Assembly (NCBI RefSeq): GCF_963576545.1
Contig: NW_026870402.1
Location: forward strand, 806,001 to 870,000
Direction: 5' to 3'
DNA length: 64,000 nt
Source: Limanda limanda
Lineage: Eukaryota > Chordata > Actinopteri > Pleuronectiformes > Pleuronectidae
The translations under genes and the position numbers were made by a program. Below, in pieces: positions 1 through 11,400 of this stretch. The notes below the pieces were generated by a model. The model was given only the letters and a program-made list of their open reading frames with translations. It ran no database searches and had not been told where the DNA came from. The first letter of the stretch is position 1. Each line of letters opens with the position of its first letter.

Positions 1-294
1 TGCCTCAGGAAGTTGATGGATAGAAGGTTACGGTTTTTAATCGTAACAACCACGATATTAAAAGGATTCTGAACATAAAAAAAAAAAAAAAAAAGGATAT
101 ATGTATATATTGAATGCTCTGATAACTGCAATTGTTTGTTGTTTGCTAAATTGCATAAGAAAGTTAATCTCAAGTGCTAACTAGGTATTAAGGGTGTCAT
201 GTATTACTGTAGGTGTTATTTGGTTAATCTCTGCTAATTACAGCCATCATAACTTACCTTACTTTCTCCATATGGTAGTTCTAAAAGGTTAAAA

Positions 295-2589
295 ATGTCT
301 AAAAATGGTGATAATCAGTCTGATGTCATGTCACAAGGGCAAGAAGCAGGGGAGCTAGATGCAGAGGAGCTAGATGAGGGACAAATTAGAAAATCCTCTC
401 GTGAAAGACGATTAACACCTAAAATGCAAGAACTGAAAGAACAAGAGTTAATTTCAAGGCAGAAGAAATTTAAAGCAACATATGAGAAATGGAAAAGTAC
501 TGTAAGAGACATTCGTACAAGGTTGAAGCAAGATTGCTCTGAAAGTGACATGTATAACATGATGGATGAAGCTGAGAAGCAGGACTCAGAGTTAAAGGAG
601 CTGTATGATGGCATCCGACTCCAAGCCGCACCAAGTCAAGAAATTCGGAGAAAAGTTGATGCATGCTCAGCTGTGACAGCAGACTTACTGCAATTGATGA
701 GAGTGCGCCTCACCGAAGAAGGAGGTGAGTTTGATGCTGAGGCAGAGAGACCAAGGTTACGCATGCTTCTTGATAATGAATATGCTAGGTCCATATATGG
801 ATCCACAGCCTCCAGAGTTACTGCACGCAGCTGCCACCATTCAGAGCAACTCTCAGAATCACCTAGCATTTCGGCTAAGAGGGCAGAAACAGCAGCTCAG
901 CTGGCTGCAAAGAGAGCTGAAATTGACATGGAAGCTGTTATCGAAGTTCAATGTCAGCAGTTGAGAAAACTTGAGAGTCAGAGAGACATTGATGTTATTC
1001 AAGCAAGGCTAAATGTTTACACTGAAGAAGAAAGAAAAGGAATGGATGGATCACACAGTCCTGTATGCGGCAAAGTTGATGATACAAACTCATTCACTCA
1101 CCCCATCTCAAGTCAAGAACAGCAAGCTGTAAAAAATGAGACATCCTTAGTCCAGGCATTACAGGAATCATTAGCTCTCACTCGCCTTCCAACCCCAGAA
1201 CCTATCGTATTCTCAGGTGATCCTATGAAGTTCACAGAATGGAGCACAAGCTTTGAGGCTCTTATAGAGAGACGATGCACCAACCCTGTAGATAGGATGT
1301 TCTACCTGCAAAGGTACATAGCAGGGGAGGCTAAATCCTTTCTAGAAGGCAGCTTCTACAGGAAAGATGAGGAAGCCTATCAACAAGCATGGGATAGGTT
1401 GAACACAAGATATGGTAATTCCTTTGTAGTGCAACGAGCCTTTAGAGAAAAACTTAATACTTGGCCAAGGATTGGTGGAAAAGAGTTCCTCAAACTGAGA
1501 GAATTCAGTGACTTCCTGCAAACATGTAGTAGCGCCATGTCTCTTATAAAGGGTCTACAAGTTCTGAATGACTGCGAGGAGAACCAGAAAATGCTGGCCA
1601 AGCTTCCTGAATGGGTGACGTCCAGGTGGAACCGCTACGTCACGGAGCAGCTGGATCGAGGCCAGGAGTATCCAAGTTTTCATGAGTTTGCTTCATACAT
1701 CGCCAAAGAGGCACGTATTGCATGTAATCCAGTGTCATCCTTACATGCTTTAAGGCACTCTGCAGAGACACCAGTAAGAGAGGTGAAGCGCTCAAAAGCA
1801 AACACGTTTGCCACAAATATGAAAGCTCCAGTTCTATCAAGCTTCACATCCAAACCAGACCTTGGTGAAATCCAGTTGAGAGATACGGAGAAGTCAAAGA
1901 AATGGAGCACACCACTACAAAACTCAAACACGACCAGGTGTATTTGTTGTGGAGAAAACCACTCCATACATAGATGCACAAAGCTAACCAAAATGTCTAA
2001 AGAAGAAAAGAAAAAATGCATACACGAAAACAAACTGTGTTTTGCATGTCTAAGAAAAGGTCACAACTCTAAAGACTGTAGAAACAGAGCCATGTGTGGC
2101 ATATGCAGAAAGAATCACCCAACTCCACTGCATGAAGATCGTTTCTCAGCAGACTCAAGGCAAAGTGCAGTTGAGGAAAGTACATCCTCATTATCATGCT
2201 GCGTGAATGGAGAAGGTGGGAGCACATCTATGATTGTGCCAGTGTGGATTTCAGCCCCTAACGCTCCTCATAATGAAACCTTGGCATATGCCCTACTGGA
2301 CACTCAAAGCAGTCACACATTTGTGGATCAAGAGGTGTGTGAAAAGCTTCAGGCAGCGATGGAACCTGTGAAGCTGAAGCTCTCCACCATGATGGGGAAA
2401 GATTCAGTTGTGAAGAGTCAAAGAGTATGTGATCTCAAAGTCAGAGGTCTCTCCTCAAACATTTCCATCAGCTTACCTCCAGCCTACACGAGAAACTTCA
2501 TTCCTCTTGAACGCACTCATATTCCCACTTGCCAAACAGCCCAAAATGGAAACACCTTGTCAACATGGCCGAGGAGATACCCCCATTAA
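295..2589 (+). pseudogene. gag-pro: BEL/Pao gag and protease, frameshifted
   Basis: This 764-codon frame starts at ATG 295. Residues about 295-450 match the BEL/Pao gag core (DUF1759 type, with FSGDPMKFTEW). Two CCHC-like zinc knuckles follow near residues 548-560 (CICCGENHSIHRC) and 581-594 (CFACLRKGHNSKDC), then a third Cys/His cluster (CGICRKNHPTPLH). A DUF1758-type aspartic protease begins near 660; its active-site motif reads LLDTQSS, so the usual Gly after Asp-Thr is Gln. The frame is lost near 2530-2560, and protease homology continues in the next frame from 2529. BEL elements usually use one long gag-pol frame, so I read this as an indel and not as programmed frameshifting. Confidence 0.85.
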
Positions 2590-4667
2590 TGGACTGTGGT
2601 GTGGGATTATTGATTGGCTATGACTGCTCCAGAGCGCTAATGCCAAGAAGGGTCATCACTGGGGGTGACTATGAGCCTTACGCCATTAAAACTGACCTCG
2701 GTTGGAGCATTGTGGGAAGCGTGCCACAGAGTGTGAATGCTAAAGATGTGACTGGACTTTGTCATCGGGTATCTGTAAGAGAGCTACCACCTGTAACGCC
2801 ATCTTCTATCATTAAGGCTCTTGAGTCCGACTTTGCAGACACCAAACCAGGTGACAAAAGCATATCTCAAGAAGATATTCGCTTCCTGCAGATCTTAAAG
2901 GGAGGAATCCAGCAAAACGAGCTTGGCCACCTGGAGATGCCTCTTCCCTTTAAAGTACGTCCTCACCTACCAGATAACAAGAAGCTGGCTTTGGCTCGGT
3001 TGAAGCACCTCAAAAGGAAGCTGGACAGAGACTCCAAGTTCAAAAATGACTATGTGAGGTTTATGGAAGGTGTTTTCAAGGATGGTGATGCAGAGAAAGT
3101 AGACATCCAACCAGAGCCTGGGAAAGTCTGGTACATCCCACATCAAGGAGTTTACCACCCCAGGAAACCAGACAAGATTCGGGTGGTTTTCGACTGCTCT
3201 GCAAAGTACGAAGGCACCTCATTAAATGATCATCTGCTAACAGGACCCGACCTTACAAATGGTCTCACAGCTGTACTGTGTCGCTTCCGTAAACATCCCA
3301 TTGCAGTCATGTGCGATGTGGAAAAAATGTTCCACAGGTTTCATGTCAGCGAAGAAGACAGAGACTATTTGCGATTTCTTTGGTGGGAAAATGGGGACAC
3401 AAACTCAGAACCCTCAGAGCACCGCATGAAGGTGCACCTGTTTGGAGCATCATCTTCCCCTGGCTGTGCCAATTATGGCATGAAACACCTCGCCAGTCAA
3501 AATGAGAAAGAATGCCCCTCTGCAGCTAGCTTCATCAGGAAGCATTTCTACGTTGATGATGGCCTCATAAGCGTGAAATCAGTTGGCGATGCAATTGAGT
3601 TAGTAAAGGAAGCTCAAGCTCTGTGTGCCAAGGGAGGGTTGCACCTTCACAAATTCCTTTCCAATAACCGAGAGGTACTCGACTCCATCAACAATGCAGA
3701 ACGCGCTGTAGAGGTGAAAAATGTCGATCTCAACCATGAGGAATTACCAGTGCAAAGAGTGCTTGGTGTAGGATGGAACATTGAAAGCGACAGCTTCTCC
3801 TTTAAGGTGACACTTGATGAGAAGCCAGCAACACGACGAGGGATTCTTTCAATCGTGGCCTCTCTATATGACCCTCTAGGGTTTTTAGCGCCATTCATAC
3901 TTGAGGGTAAAAGGGTGCTGCAGGAGATGTGTCAGAGAGGTACGGGGTGGGATGAATCACTGCCCAGGGAGTTGGAAGTAAGGTGGGAGACTTGGATGAG
4001 GGATTTGGAAAACCTTGAGAGGATCGAGATACCAAGATGCTTCACACCTGACGGCTTTGGTGAGGTCCAGAGAGCTGAACTGCATAATTTTTCTGATGCA
4101 AGCAGTCAAGGGTATGGCCAGTGCTCTTACATCAGGTTGTTGAGCAAAGAAAAAGTGCATTGCTCCCTGGTCATGGGCAAAGCGAGAGTCGCGCCAACCA
4201 AAATAGTCACCATACCGAGGTTAGAGCTAACTGCTGCAGTAACCTCAGCAGCAGTGAGCAACATGTTGAGGGAGGAGCTAGAGCTCAAGATCGATGAAGA
4301 ATATTATTGGACTGATTCTCAAGTGGTTCTCAGCTACATCAACAATGAAGCGCGAAGGTTTCATGTCTTTGTTGAGAGAATACGAGAAACCACTGAAGCA
4401 AGACAATGGAACTATGTCGACACAGGAGAGAATCCCGCTGACCACGCCTCCAGAGGCCTCAAGGTGGCCGACCTCATCAATTCGAATTGGCTCTCTGGTC
4501 CTAAGTTCTTATGGGAAAGAGAGATAACCACAAACCAGGTTACATCAGATCTACTGGTGGGAGATCCAGAGGTAAGGATTATACAGGTGCTAAAAACTGA
4601 GGTTGTGAGGCAATTTGACATCCAGGGACACCTGTCACGGTTCTCAAGTTGGACCATAGCTAGATAA
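2529..4667 (+). pseudogene. pol: BEL/Pao reverse transcriptase and RNase H
   Basis: This 712-codon frame continues the polyprotein after the frame change. The first 60 residues complete the protease region (GLLIGYDCSRALMPR). Reverse transcriptase follows, with RVVFDCSAKY, the aspartate of VMCDVEKMFH, and the catalytic FYVDDGL near residue 340. The Pao-type connection region (SLYDPLGFLAPF) leads to RNase H with acidic residues in FSDAS (about 521), RLELTAA and YWTDSQ (about 591), then NPADHASRG. The frame ends at 4667 in the segment joining RNase H to integrase. It would copy element RNA into DNA, but the downstream integrase is mostly deleted, so this copy is not autonomous. Confidence 0.87.
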
Positions 4668-5315
4668 TCAATGCGACTTCCAGATGAATACACCACATTC
4701 AAGTCACACTGGCGGCGTCTGGGAGCGCCAAATCAGAACAGTAAGGAGTGTACTGAGCACAGTCCTTGTCAACAGCGCTGGAAGGTTGGACGATGATCCT
4801 TAAGAACATTCTTTTACGAGGCTATGGCCATTGTAAATAATCGTCCACTCACTGTCGACACCATCAGTGATCCCACAAGTTTAGAGCCGCTCACGCCGAA
4901 TCATTTGATAACAATGAAATCTTCGATTCCACTTCCTCCGCCAGGAAAGTTTGTTAAGGAAGACCTATATGCTAAAAAACGGTGGAGAAGGGTCCAATAT
5001 CTTTCCGAGCAATTTTGGCACAGATGGAGGAAGGAATACCTGTCAAATATCACTTTGCGTCAGCGATGGCATGCGCCAAGGCGTAACGTGGATGTGGGTG
5101 ACATTGTCATCATTAAGGAGGAGGACGTTCCTCGCAATGAATGGAAACTTGCCAAGGTTGTCGAAGCACATGAGGACGATGATGGACTGGTACGGAAAGT
5201 GACAGTACAAGTTGGAGAACGGAAGTTAGGAAAAAGGGGTGAACGTCTCAATCAACCATCCATCATTCAAAGACCCATTCAGAAGCTAGTGGTTCTAGTG
5301 AAGAGTAGTGAATAA
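4668..5315 (+). pseudogene. BEL/Pao integrase remnant and DUF5641 tail
   Basis: Only the end of the integrase remains. A frame around 4690-4820 reads GGVWERQIRTVR, which contains the glutamate expected as the third acidic residue of the DDE core. The zinc-binding region and the first two catalytic aspartates are missing, because RNase H runs almost directly into this segment. From 4824 a 163-codon open frame carries the C-terminal DUF5641-type domain found after integrase in BEL/Pao polyproteins (RRWRRVQYLSEQFWHRWRKE, then VDVGDIVIIKEEDVPRNEWK). The deletion is probably about 1 kb judging from typical family length, which is inference. Confidence 0.82.
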
Positions 5316-5616
5316 GGGGTAGAGAGCAATGAGTGGTAGGAAAATAGATTGAGAAAGGTCAGATATTGTTTAAATGTATCCTCTCTAAGTTAAAGGTGAT
5401 CATTATACTGTGGTTCATTTTCAAATGAGTATTCTTAGGTGTTGTCTAACTGTTGTTGAATTGTTGTTGTGGAAATGGTGATTATGGTCACATGGTTCAT
5501 TTTCGAGAAAAAAAAAAACAACAACAAACAGATCAGAGCTTGGAAATTACCATTAATGAAGAGTGTAAATGTATTTCACATCTCCATTTGATTTATTGAA
5601 GGTAATTTGGTGGGAG

Positions 5617-6118
5617 TGTAGCTGTCGCTATGGCTACGGCAATGTGTTATTGTGACAACACCGGAAGTACAAGTACAATTGTCATTTGATTTGTTATTTT
5701 TATGTTTATTTTATTACGTTAAATAAGTTAATGATGGAAAGTAAATTGAGTCTAGTTCATGGTTCTGCTGTCAATCTAAATGATTAATGGTCAAAGTCAA
5801 ACGCCACCGGAAATAGTCAGTGAAGTCTGAGGCTGGATGTGACACACTTTGTTTACCCAAGTACGTCGAGAGAGAAAGAGACAGAAAGAGTTGAGATAGG
5901 ACTATCTACTACTGGATAAGCAGGCGAAACGGTACTTATTCATAATATTGTATGTAAGTATTGTGTATTGAATTAGAAACGTCCGTGAAAATAATGTATG
6001 TGAAATGTGTTTTATGTTGTTGCAGTTTTCACGGTGTTCCATATCTTCAAAGAATAAAGTGATTGTGGACATCAGTACGAGGCGTATAGCGTTTTTAACC
6101 AGGGTAGATACAGTTGCA
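5617..6118 (+). repeat. 3' LTR of the BEL/Pao element
   Basis: The LTR begins with TGTAGCTG at 5617, just after a purine-rich stretch (ggtggggag-like, 5606-5616), and ends with TTGCA at 6118, where duplicated host sequence resumes. The 502-base length and TG...CA ends fit a BEL LTR. The left LTR is not in the window, so target duplication and LTR divergence cannot be judged. Between the coding end (5315) and the LTR there is about 300 bases of AT-rich 3' untranslated DNA with a short A-rich tract near 5508. Confidence 0.8.
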
Positions 6119-6440
6119 CTCGCTTCCTCCTCGTCCGCAGTATTTATTTATTTAGAGCATCGGATCGATTCCCTCACATCAGTGGATCCTCACCTCCTCT
6201 GGGATATTAATTGCAAAGTTTCTTCATTTCTTGGAAGTGAACTCCTGTGCGCTCTGTGCACTGTGCGCCTGATGGCACAGCCCCTGAAGCAGAAGCAACA
6301 GACACCAACACTCGGCTGTTAGACCCGCTCCGTCGTCCTATGTCTCTGAGCGTCGCTCTCCAGAGCCGCGGACACGCGCTGGTTCGCTCCGACCGAACAT
6401 TACGCAGAACCAATGCGGTTTGAACAGTTTACTTTCGAGA
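6119..6440. other. Hybrid fragment of the duplicated unit
   Basis: No gene is seen here. Bases 6119-6285 match the unit's 3' region (compare about 25176-25370 and 46670-46870). Near 6285 the sequence switches to a different part of the unit, the segment also present at 8039-8180 and 44625-44765 (ctgaagcagaagcagcagac). The junction is a rearrangement between two parts of the same unit, so this is the broken left edge of unit A. Confidence 0.7.
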
Positions 6441-6497
6441 GGCGTCTCTCCAGACACGCCCCTTTGTGCATCCGGCTCTCCGGACACGCCCCTTTGT

Positions 6498-7259
6498 GCA
6501 TACCCACCCCCCAAACCGGGCTGGGACATCAACAACAGATCTGAAGACACTTTACAAGGAACAGTTCTGACTGGCAGTCTGACTTTTTGTAACGTGATGA
6601 TTTTCACGGAGACTTGGCTCGATCCCGGACTCCGCCATGGTTCCCGAGGGGGTCTCCCTTCAGCGCCAGGACCGGACAACAAACTCGGGGAAGAGCAAGG
6701 GAGGAGGTGTCTGCTGCATGGAGAACAATGTGTGGCGCTCAGATGTGGAGATTATTTCTTCGGGATGTTCTCCGGACCTGGAGCAGCTCGTGAACAGATG
6801 CCGACCTTATTTCATCCCGAGGGAGTTTACATCTGTCGTAATAACAGCGGTGCACATTCCGCCACATGCCGACATCAGGCCCTGGACGAGCTGCATGCAG
6901 TTATCGACAGGACCGAGACATCCCGGCCCGAAGCTGCGTGTATGGTGGCCGGTGATTTTAACAACGCCAAGATGAGGAAAGTCCTGCAGACATCAGCTGT
7001 CCTACGCGGGGTGCGAACAGACTCGACCATGTTCACACTCCCTTCGGGGATGCGTATAAGGGTTGCTATGAAGACCATCATCACCATTGAACGAAGCAAA
7101 CAACATCCAGCGGAGGAAGCAGAATCACTGGCTGACCGGCGCGGAGAAATGCGCGTTCGGTGTGTAAACAGCGATCATTGCTGCCGGTCAGAACTGTTCC
7201 TTGTAAAGTGTCTTAAGATCTGTTGTTGATGTCCCAGCCCGGTTTGGGGGGTGGGTATC
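6498..7259. repeat. 77-base inverted repeats bracketing the LINE fragment
   Basis: Bases about 6498-6575 (starting atacccaccccccaaaccgg) recur as a near-perfect reverse complement at about 7183-7259 (ending ggtttggggggtgggtat), with only two or three mismatches. The roughly 600 bases between them are mostly the degraded LINE endonuclease fragment. The right arm alone is also present in unit B (near 43950-44030) and unit C (near 55540-55615), so the left arm is an extra inverted copy specific to unit A. Confidence 0.8.
6580..7090 (+). pseudogene. LINE endonuclease fragment A (CR1/L2/Rex1 group)
   Basis: This is a degraded apurinic-like endonuclease domain of a non-LTR retrotransposon of the CR1/L2/Rex1 group common in fish. 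In order: VMIFTETWLD, then GGGVCCMENNVWRSDVEI, CSPDLEQLVNRCRPYFIPRE, and in another frame CMVAGDFNNAKMRKVL. At least two frame changes break it (near 6640 and 6890). The fragment has no reverse transcriptase. It lies about 1.3 kb upstream of Ig gene A, and homologous fragments occupy the same relative place in units B and C, so it is older than the tandem duplication. Confidence 0.75.
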
Positions 7260-8165
7260 ATTTGAGTTGAACCCATGTTTTCTCCTGTTTCTGGATGAGG
7301 AGTGAGTTTAGGAACATGTCTTTTGGTTCCTTTCACTTCAGTATAGATAAGTTCAGGTTGCTCCCTTCAGGTGGTTTTTGTTTGCTGTTTTGCTGTTCGC
7401 CCCCCTGAAGCTAAAGAGTTAACCACGGGGACAATCTGGGACCGATCCCATCAGTGTCGCTTCCATCATCGCTTTGCTCGCATGTTCCCAAAGGAGCTGA
7501 TGTCCTGCGCGGATGCAACTTCCGTCCGTCCGCTCGCTTTATTCTATCCGTAGACCGGCGGCGAGGACATCGCGTAAAACCCACAGCACGAGTGTGACGC
7601 GGACTGTTACAGTGTAACTTCCGCACTGTAAACAATTGTCATTTGCGTAACTTGTCTGTTTATTATTGTTTTAAATGAAATTCAACATAATCTCAAATAC
7701 TGTACAATGTAATTTAATGTAATAGCAGCATGATGACAGTCAGTTCCTGAAAATTAAAATCCTCTTTAACAAAACCTTGCTTCCCTGTGTTGATGTGATA
7801 TTGTGAACAACGTATACTGAATGATTACAGTTAATGAAATGCAGCAACTGAAATGCTTGCTGATTTTCTTGATAGAAACAAAGTTGTCTATTACAGATGT
7901 AGATTTCAGAACATGAAAGTTATCAGTCTGTTCATTACATGTGATAAAAAATGCAATCACACAGCACATGTTACCATGTCCGACATGAAGTGTTGTGACC
8001 TCAGTGTGTTGATATCAATCCTCTTTCCGCTCCTCTCCTCTGAAGCAGAAGCAGCAGACACCAACACTCGGCTGTTAGACCCGCTCCGTCTTCCTCTGTC
8101 TCTGAGCGTCGCTCTCCAGAGCCGCGGACACGCGCTGGTTCGCTCCGACCGAACATTACGCAGAA
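7065..8165. repeat. Left inverted-repeat arm of unit A
   Basis: This flank of Ig gene A recurs in diverged, inverted form on the other side of the gene at about 25625-26320. Examples are the segment beginning gctatgaagaccatcatca at 7067, whose complement ends near 26318, and the block 7975-8165, whose complement lies at 25630-25820. Open frames reported in either arm are chance readings of this repeat. No gene is seen. Bases 7410-7480 also recur inverted at 26940-27000. Confidence 0.78.
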
Positions 8166-8314
8166 CCAATGCGGATTGAACTGTTTACTTTCGAGAGGCG
8201 TCTTTCCAGACACGCCCCCTTTGTGCATCCGACTCTCCAGACACACACCCCTGCGATCTGATTTGCCCAATTTGAGTCGAGGGAGGGCCTTATACAAATC
8301 CCGAACATTTCGAG

Positions 8315-8320
8315 TATAAA
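8315..8320 (+). promoter_or_regulatory. TATA box of Ig gene A
   Basis: TATAAA lies 112 bases before the ATG at 8432, in a stretch (tataaatggttgcactctgc) conserved exactly in unit B at 44896. Spacing suggests initiation near 8345, around gcacaggacatcagctcc, a motif also kept in the promoter copies at 26873 and 54855. The transcription start is inferred from spacing only. Confidence 0.6.
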
Positions 8321-8431
8321 TGGTTGCACTCTGCAGTTTTATCTGCACAGGACATCAGCTCCAGATCAGTGAAAATCTTAGCGTGAGAACAGGACCTGCA
8401 GCCGGCTCTGCTGCGGACAAAACTCTGGAAA

Positions 8432-11400
8432 ATGGACAAGACTCTGTTCACTTTACTGCTCATTGCCCGACTTGTGTCTGGTGGGTTTATTAATCCATGT
8501 TCACACTGACACCACATCTGTCCTGAGAGGCATCAGCTCTGTGTGATGTGAACAGGACTAAATGTGTTCTGTGTTTTCTCAGGTGGATCTCATCCCACAT
8601 GTTCGAGTCTGTCAGTAACGGTGGAAGAAGGTGAAGACGTGAGTCTTTGGTGTGGACTTGTTGTTCCCTCGGTCAACTTGAGGAATTACACGGTGGAAGT
8701 TACAAGAACTGACCCCAGGCAGTTCGTCCTCCTGTATCGAGACAGAAGAGTCCTCCTTGATGTCCAGATGGAGCAGTACAGACACAGAACCACACTGGAC
8801 CTCAGAGGCCTGATCAGTGGAAACGTCTCAGTGCAGATCTCCTCTGTGAAGATGTCTGACAGAGGAGATTACACATGTTTGATCCCCAGACTGAAACCCA
8901 GGTGCATCATCACCCTGCATGTTGGTAAGGATCCTACACTCATGCCTGTACGGCACAGTGGACAAACGGCAGATTGTGAGTGAACGTGTGATGTGAGAAA
9001 GTGCTCAACCTGTTTGTATCTCATGTGAAACAGTGGAACAGAGGAACCACGTCAGTGCTGCGCCTCGTCTGGAGAACATCTCTACTTCCAACCAGCCGGG
9101 GAAAGGTATCTGACTTATGTTGTGCAATAGAAGGGTGACTCGTTGTTGGCTAATTATCAATAATCATGGAATATGATTATTGAAACAATAAAGATTATTT
9201 ATCTAAAAATAATTAGATTATTAATTGAAGATGATCAGTAATCAAATAACAATAAAACTATTAATGAGTAAATAAGGAAGTTTAACAATTAAGAATTATT
9301 AAATCAGTAATTTGAGAATAATAAAGTTTATCAATTAAGAATAATTAAATAATCAATGAAAAACTTAAGAATAATCAATCAATGAATAACAAACTATTAA
9401 TGGAAAACAAGTTATTATCAATTAGAAAGTACAAGCTATCAATTAACAATGTTAAGGTTATCAACCAAGAATAATGAAATAATTAGTCAAAACAATAAAA
9501 TTATCAATTTAAGAATAATACTATCTATATTAATACTCGAAGAGGGCACCACCCTGGTAAACAGGGACCAACAACTTAGTCTATAAATATCAGTCTCATC
9601 TGATAAAGTTAAATTGATAATCTCAATATTTGATATTAAGGATTATATAATTAACAGTGAAGGCTTGAGTTCGAGCACTGGCTATAGTTATCCAACTGTG
9701 TTCACAATATCATGCACAAATAATCACAAGATCCAAATACTTTAAGTATAAAAGAGGATTTATTAAAAAGATATAAAAGTCAATGTTGTTTAAAATGATT
9801 CTTCACTTAACACAATCCGCTATACACAATACAGCCACATCACATTCATCACAATATATCACACTGCAATACTTCTGATAAAGCTGTGTTTGTATGTGTA
9901 TGTGTGTGTGTGAGTGTGTGTGTGAGTGTGTGAGTGTGTGTGTGTGTGTGTGTGTGTCTGTGTGTGGGAGAGAGAGAGGAAGAAGGGGGGTCGATGACTC
10001 ACGAGTCTTAAGAGGGCCGGCTTAACCCTGGTGGTTGACTACAAAATTGGTGATGTAATAAGCCAGAACTACAACTCAAAATGGCGGAGTCGCCTAAGAA
10101 GTTTAGAGTCCTGAATGGAGGCAGGCCTCGATGTGTATTACAGTCGATGGCCGCCGAACCGTGTGGCTTAGAATCAGACTGATCAAAGATGGCCGACTTG
10201 AACCCACGTGAGACAAAGGCTGAGTGAGAACAAAGGGATTCTTTATCTTAGCTTAGCTTTAGCCGAATGGCGTCGAGGGCTTAGAGCCAAGATGGTCAAA
10301 GATGGCTGACTTAAACACTCGTGAGACAAAGGCTGAGAGATGAAAAATGGGGTTCTTTGTCTTTGTTTAGCTCTAGAGCCGAACGGCGTCGAGGTGCGTT
10401 CAGGGGCCCTGGGTATCAGAATGGCTATGTATAAGGTGACTGTGTGTATGTGTGTGTGTGAGGATGTGTGTGTCGGCGGATGTGAGAGAACAACAGAGAG
10501 AGAGAGAGAGAGAACAAGTAGTAACACAGATCGGAGATGATCTTAAAAACGCCGTCAGAGGCGATCTCACAGTGAAACCGGCAAACCAGTTACGTGAGAG
10601 GTGTCCTTTTAACAGATTCACGACTCAGTGAGGCCGACCTGAAGGGAGCCGAGTCAAACCGGAAGCGCCAGGTCGTCACCGCGCGCTTTTCACAATAAGA
10701 TCGACACGGCGGTCTTTCTATCAATTTACACTCAAATAAGACACACTAAGTATAAAACTAAACTATGCCCAGACATATGTCTCTTACTTCGTGTTGCTTC
10801 GCGGGGTTTCGTGCACGACCGTGGTAGCGCGAATCCCGGAAGGAGGAAGTGGATGATTTCCTGGCCTCAGGAAGATGATCACGGAGCCGCGGCGGCGGCG
10901 GGATGACGCTGGGCCGAAACGGAGAGGATGCTTTTCGTTCTCCTTGGAAAAGTCTGTGCCCGTCTGCAGGAAGGGACACCCGTGTCCGGATTGTCCGTAG
11001 ATGGCGGGGGAAATGTCTCTGAGCTCGGCCAGCGAGTGAGGGGATTCTCTGCCGCGCTCTCTTCAAAATAAAAGCAACTTAAAAAGAAGCTTATTCAAAT
11101 TAAAAGCTTTAAGAAAAAAAATAAGGAAAAATAAGCTTACAATGTACTAAAGAAGAATAAGTTAAGCTTAAACTGGATTAGAAAAAGGTAGCTTTAGACT
11201 AAAAGTGAACTACAAAAAGATAAAGTTTTAGAAGTAAAACTTAAGAAAGGTCAAACAGCTGCAAGATGTGTTTCCTTTGTGTCCTCTACACTAAGAACTA
11301 AACTGAGATGCTAGCTCTACTGTATCTGGAACTGGAAAGGAAGACTTGAGATGAGTCTGAAGTTAAATAGTATCTGTGAACTGGCTCCCCCCCTCCGGCG

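Larger units (their letters stand above)
1..6118 (+). mobile_element. BEL/Pao LTR retrotransposon, 5' LTR outside window
   Basis: This is a BEL/Pao-type LTR retrotransposon read left to right: gag with zinc knuckles, aspartic protease, reverse transcriptase, RNase H, a remnant of integrase, a DUF5641-type tail and a 3' LTR. The right edge is set at 6118 because the sequence from 6119 (ctcgcttcctcctcgtccg) also occurs in the duplicated host unit near 25176 and 46670, where the element is absent. The 5' LTR must lie left of the window. The copy is defective: a frameshift in the protease region and a deletion of most of the integrase. Bases 1-294 are leader with a poly-A run near 80-96 and no coding sequence. 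Confidence 0.88.

Noticed and set aside
2529..2589. Programmed frameshift between BEL gag and pol
   Set aside because: The break falls inside the protease domain and BEL elements normally use one frame; I see no slippery site that I could support.
6005..6322. 105-codon open frame
   Set aside because: It spans the BEL LTR end and duplicated host flank; there is no domain, and its boundaries cross an insertion junction.
10243..10540. Frames repeated identically at 22866-23163
   Set aside because: They lie in the two retroviral LTRs and are duplicated only because the LTRs are; they are low complexity with no conserved domain.
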